From the NCBI GenBank assembly GCA_020635275.1, contig JACKAA010000001.1, forward strand, positions 620,001 through 684,000: a stretch of DNA of 64,000 nucleotides. The letters are read 5' to 3'. Each line of letters begins with the position of its first letter. Positions within the stretch are counted from its first letter, which is position 1. This DNA comes from Ignavibacteriales bacterium (GTDB taxonomy: Bacteria; Bacteroidota; Ignavibacteria; Ignavibacteriales; Melioribacteraceae). Shown here piece after piece: positions 62,747 through 64,000 of the stretch. The notes beneath the pieces were generated by a model. The model was not told the origin of the DNA. It did no database searches and saw only the letters and a list, made by a program, of their open reading frames with translations. A program made the translations under genes and the position numbers.

Positions 62747-64000
62747 ATGAAAACCATAAACCGCAAAGAATTCATAAAGTCAGTTTCTTTAATCAGTGCT
62801 GGTGTAATTTTAGGTTGCGATAATAAAACAACTGTTGAGCCTGAACCGTCTGAATTAGAAGCAAGAATAACAGGTCCTGATTCCGTAAGACTTTCAAGAG
62901 AAGATGGGACTTATAACTTGACGCTTGACGGTTCTGAGTCCATAGGAAATATAAGTGATTATGCTTGGGATAAAAGATTAGAAGGTCAAGAAGACTATGT
63001 TTCTGTTGGAACTGAACCTAAATTAAATGAAATAATAACAGAGACAGGAAACTTTGATTATAGACTAAAAGTGAAAGATAATGCGAAACAGATTTCAGAT
63101 GCAAATCATAAACTAAACGTTTTACCAGCACTATATGAAGACATAATCTGGTTTTATAAATTTTCAGGAGTGAAGCCTATTCTCTGTACAATGAATCCTA
63201 AAGATTATGGAGCTGTCTCAGAAGAATTTAAAGATGAAACAGGTTTGTTCGCAACTTCTACGCTCAGCAAAGAATTTAATGGAAAAAGATTGGCTCTTTG
63301 TAAAGCTAGAAGCAACGGAGAATATGGTCTTGATTTGTTACTTTACGATATTGTGAGCGGAGAAATGGAATCTTTACATAACACTCCAACCAACGGAAAC
63401 TCTTGGCAAGCAGTTTGGAGCCCTAAAGGAGAATATCTGGCTTTTATTGAAGATGGACGATATCCTTCGAAGAACAAGGATGAATTGACTTTGATAAGTT
63501 CAGTTGAAAAAGAACCTATTTATCTTGCAGGAGCTTCAACAAATGATGATTTCGTAGGTTTTTATCCTTCATGGAATCCGCAAGGAAACAAAATAATGTT
63601 TGGTATGACTACATACCATATTGAAGGAAAAAAAGAAAGACGGATAAGTATATACTCTGACTTATTCGGACAGCCAATTCGTGAAAGACTACATTCTGAA
63701 GAATATTTGCAAGATTACTTCGGAAACAAAAATTTCTTCATGTTTGAAGGAAATTCGGGCTTATCTTGGTCTCCTGATGGAACTTTGGTCGCAACAAGTA
63801 ATTTTGTTGCGGGAACATATAACGGTGTGAATTACAACGGAAATTATATTTTTATAGCAAATGCTGATGGTTCGGGAATACTGACGTTAATACCTAAGGA
63901 ACAAGCAGTAGCACCCACTTGGTCTCCAGACAGTCAGCATCTCATATTTAGAACATTTTTAGACAACAAATTGTGGTTGTGTGATAAAAATGGAGAGAAT
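62747..64000 (+). CDS. secreted PKD plus PD40-propeller protein (3' end outside window)
   Basis: Open from the ATG at 62747 to the window end, 418 residues. The start MKTINRKEFIKSVSLISAG, with LGC at 24-26, looks like a mixed Tat-type and lipoprotein signal. Residues about 40-130 resemble a PKD/Ig domain (TLDGSESIGNISDYAWD). Then PD40/TolB-like blades repeat: VWSPKGEYLAFI, SWNPQGNKIMFG, SWSPDGTLVATS and TWSPDSQHLIFR. It is a surface or periplasmic binding propeller of unknown partner. Confidence 0.8.
   Translation, partial: MKTINRKEFIKSVSLISAGVILGCDNKTTVEPEPSELEARITGPDSVRLSREDGTYNLTLDGSESIGNISDYAWDKRLEGQEDYVSVGTEPKLNEIITETGNFDYRLKVKDNAKQISDANHKLNVLPALYEDIIWFYKFSGVKPILCTMNPKDYGAVSEEFKDETGLFATSTLSKEFNGKRLALCKARSNGEYGLDLLLYDIVSGEMESLHNTPTNGNSWQAVWSPKGEYLAFIEDGRYPSKNKDELTLISSVEKEPIYLAGASTNDDFVGFYPSWNPQGNKIMFGMTTYHIEGKKERRISIYSDLFGQPIRERLHSEEYLQDYFGNKNFFMFEGNSGLSWSPDGTLVATSNFVAGTYNGVNYNGNYIFIANADGSGILTLIPKEQAVAPTWSPDSQHLIFRTFLDNKLWLCDKNGEN

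Noticed and set aside
1..64000. CRISPR array
   Set aside because: The repeats seen are palindromic and irregularly spaced, without the regular repeat-spacer pattern, and no cas gene is present.

Overview
This 64 kb window is chromosomal DNA from an AT-rich, Gram-negative-type bacterium. Many lipoprotein and signal-peptide genes, HEAT-repeat proteins, a bacterial-type ProS, a membrane pyrophosphatase and sulfatase/rhamnosidase genes fit the Bacteroidota/Chlorobiota/Ignavibacteriota assemblage. I lean towards an Ignavibacteria-like organism, but that placement is inference because no 16S or ribosomal protein gene is present.

Layout. (1) 0-3.3 kb: M1 metallopeptidase, a six-helix membrane protein and a truncated secreted hydrolase, all on the minus strand. 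(2) 3.3-10.8 kb: a complete minus-strand histidine operon, hisG-D-C-B-H-A-F-IE, followed by sufE. A short leader ORF with three consecutive His codons and an intrinsic terminator precede hisG, so the operon looks attenuated. Each non-overlapping gap inside the operon, and the gap before sufE, holds one copy of a two-hairpin palindromic repeat. (3) 10.9-24.8 kb: housekeeping and mixed genes, including an esterase, uvrB, a ParA-like ATPase, a flavin oxidoreductase pseudogene with two in-frame stops, a DUF2911 protein, an MBL-fold enzyme, an asparagine-synthase-like protein, a TrpF-like protein lacking the usual catalytic Cys, GNAT, a YjjX-like NTPase, proS and rsmI. (4) 24.8-40.2 kb: small secreted proteins, an M19 dipeptidase, a three-gene pilus-assembly-like operon behind a sigma-54-type promoter, an M64 peptidase, an XRE regulator with palindromic candidate operators, a membrane pyrophosphatase and tRNA-Lys(CTT).

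(5) 41-57.3 kb is a carbohydrate-degradation block: two six-hairpin glycosidases, a HEAT protein carrying two DUF1080 (3-keto-glycoside hydrolase-type) domains, a Tat-exported Gfo/Idh/MocA oxidoreductase, a GH78 rhamnosidase, a sulfatase and a GH2 beta-mannosidase-like enzyme. A GH43-like lipoprotein lies separately at 35 kb. No SusC/SusD pair is present. Together these suggest attack on a sulfated, rhamnose-containing glycan, possibly with an oxidative 3-keto route (inference). (6) 57.4-64 kb: a membrane protein that joins a Lon-type protease domain to extracytoplasmic FG-GAP-like repeats, a HEAT protein, two lipoproteins with near-identical N-termini, and a truncated PKD/PD40 lipoprotein.

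The items most worth a second look are the his attenuator with its repeat family, the Lon/FG-GAP chimera, the sigma-54 pseudopilin-like operon, the palindromic operator set around the XRE gene, and the HEAT-DUF1080-DUF1080 fusion.
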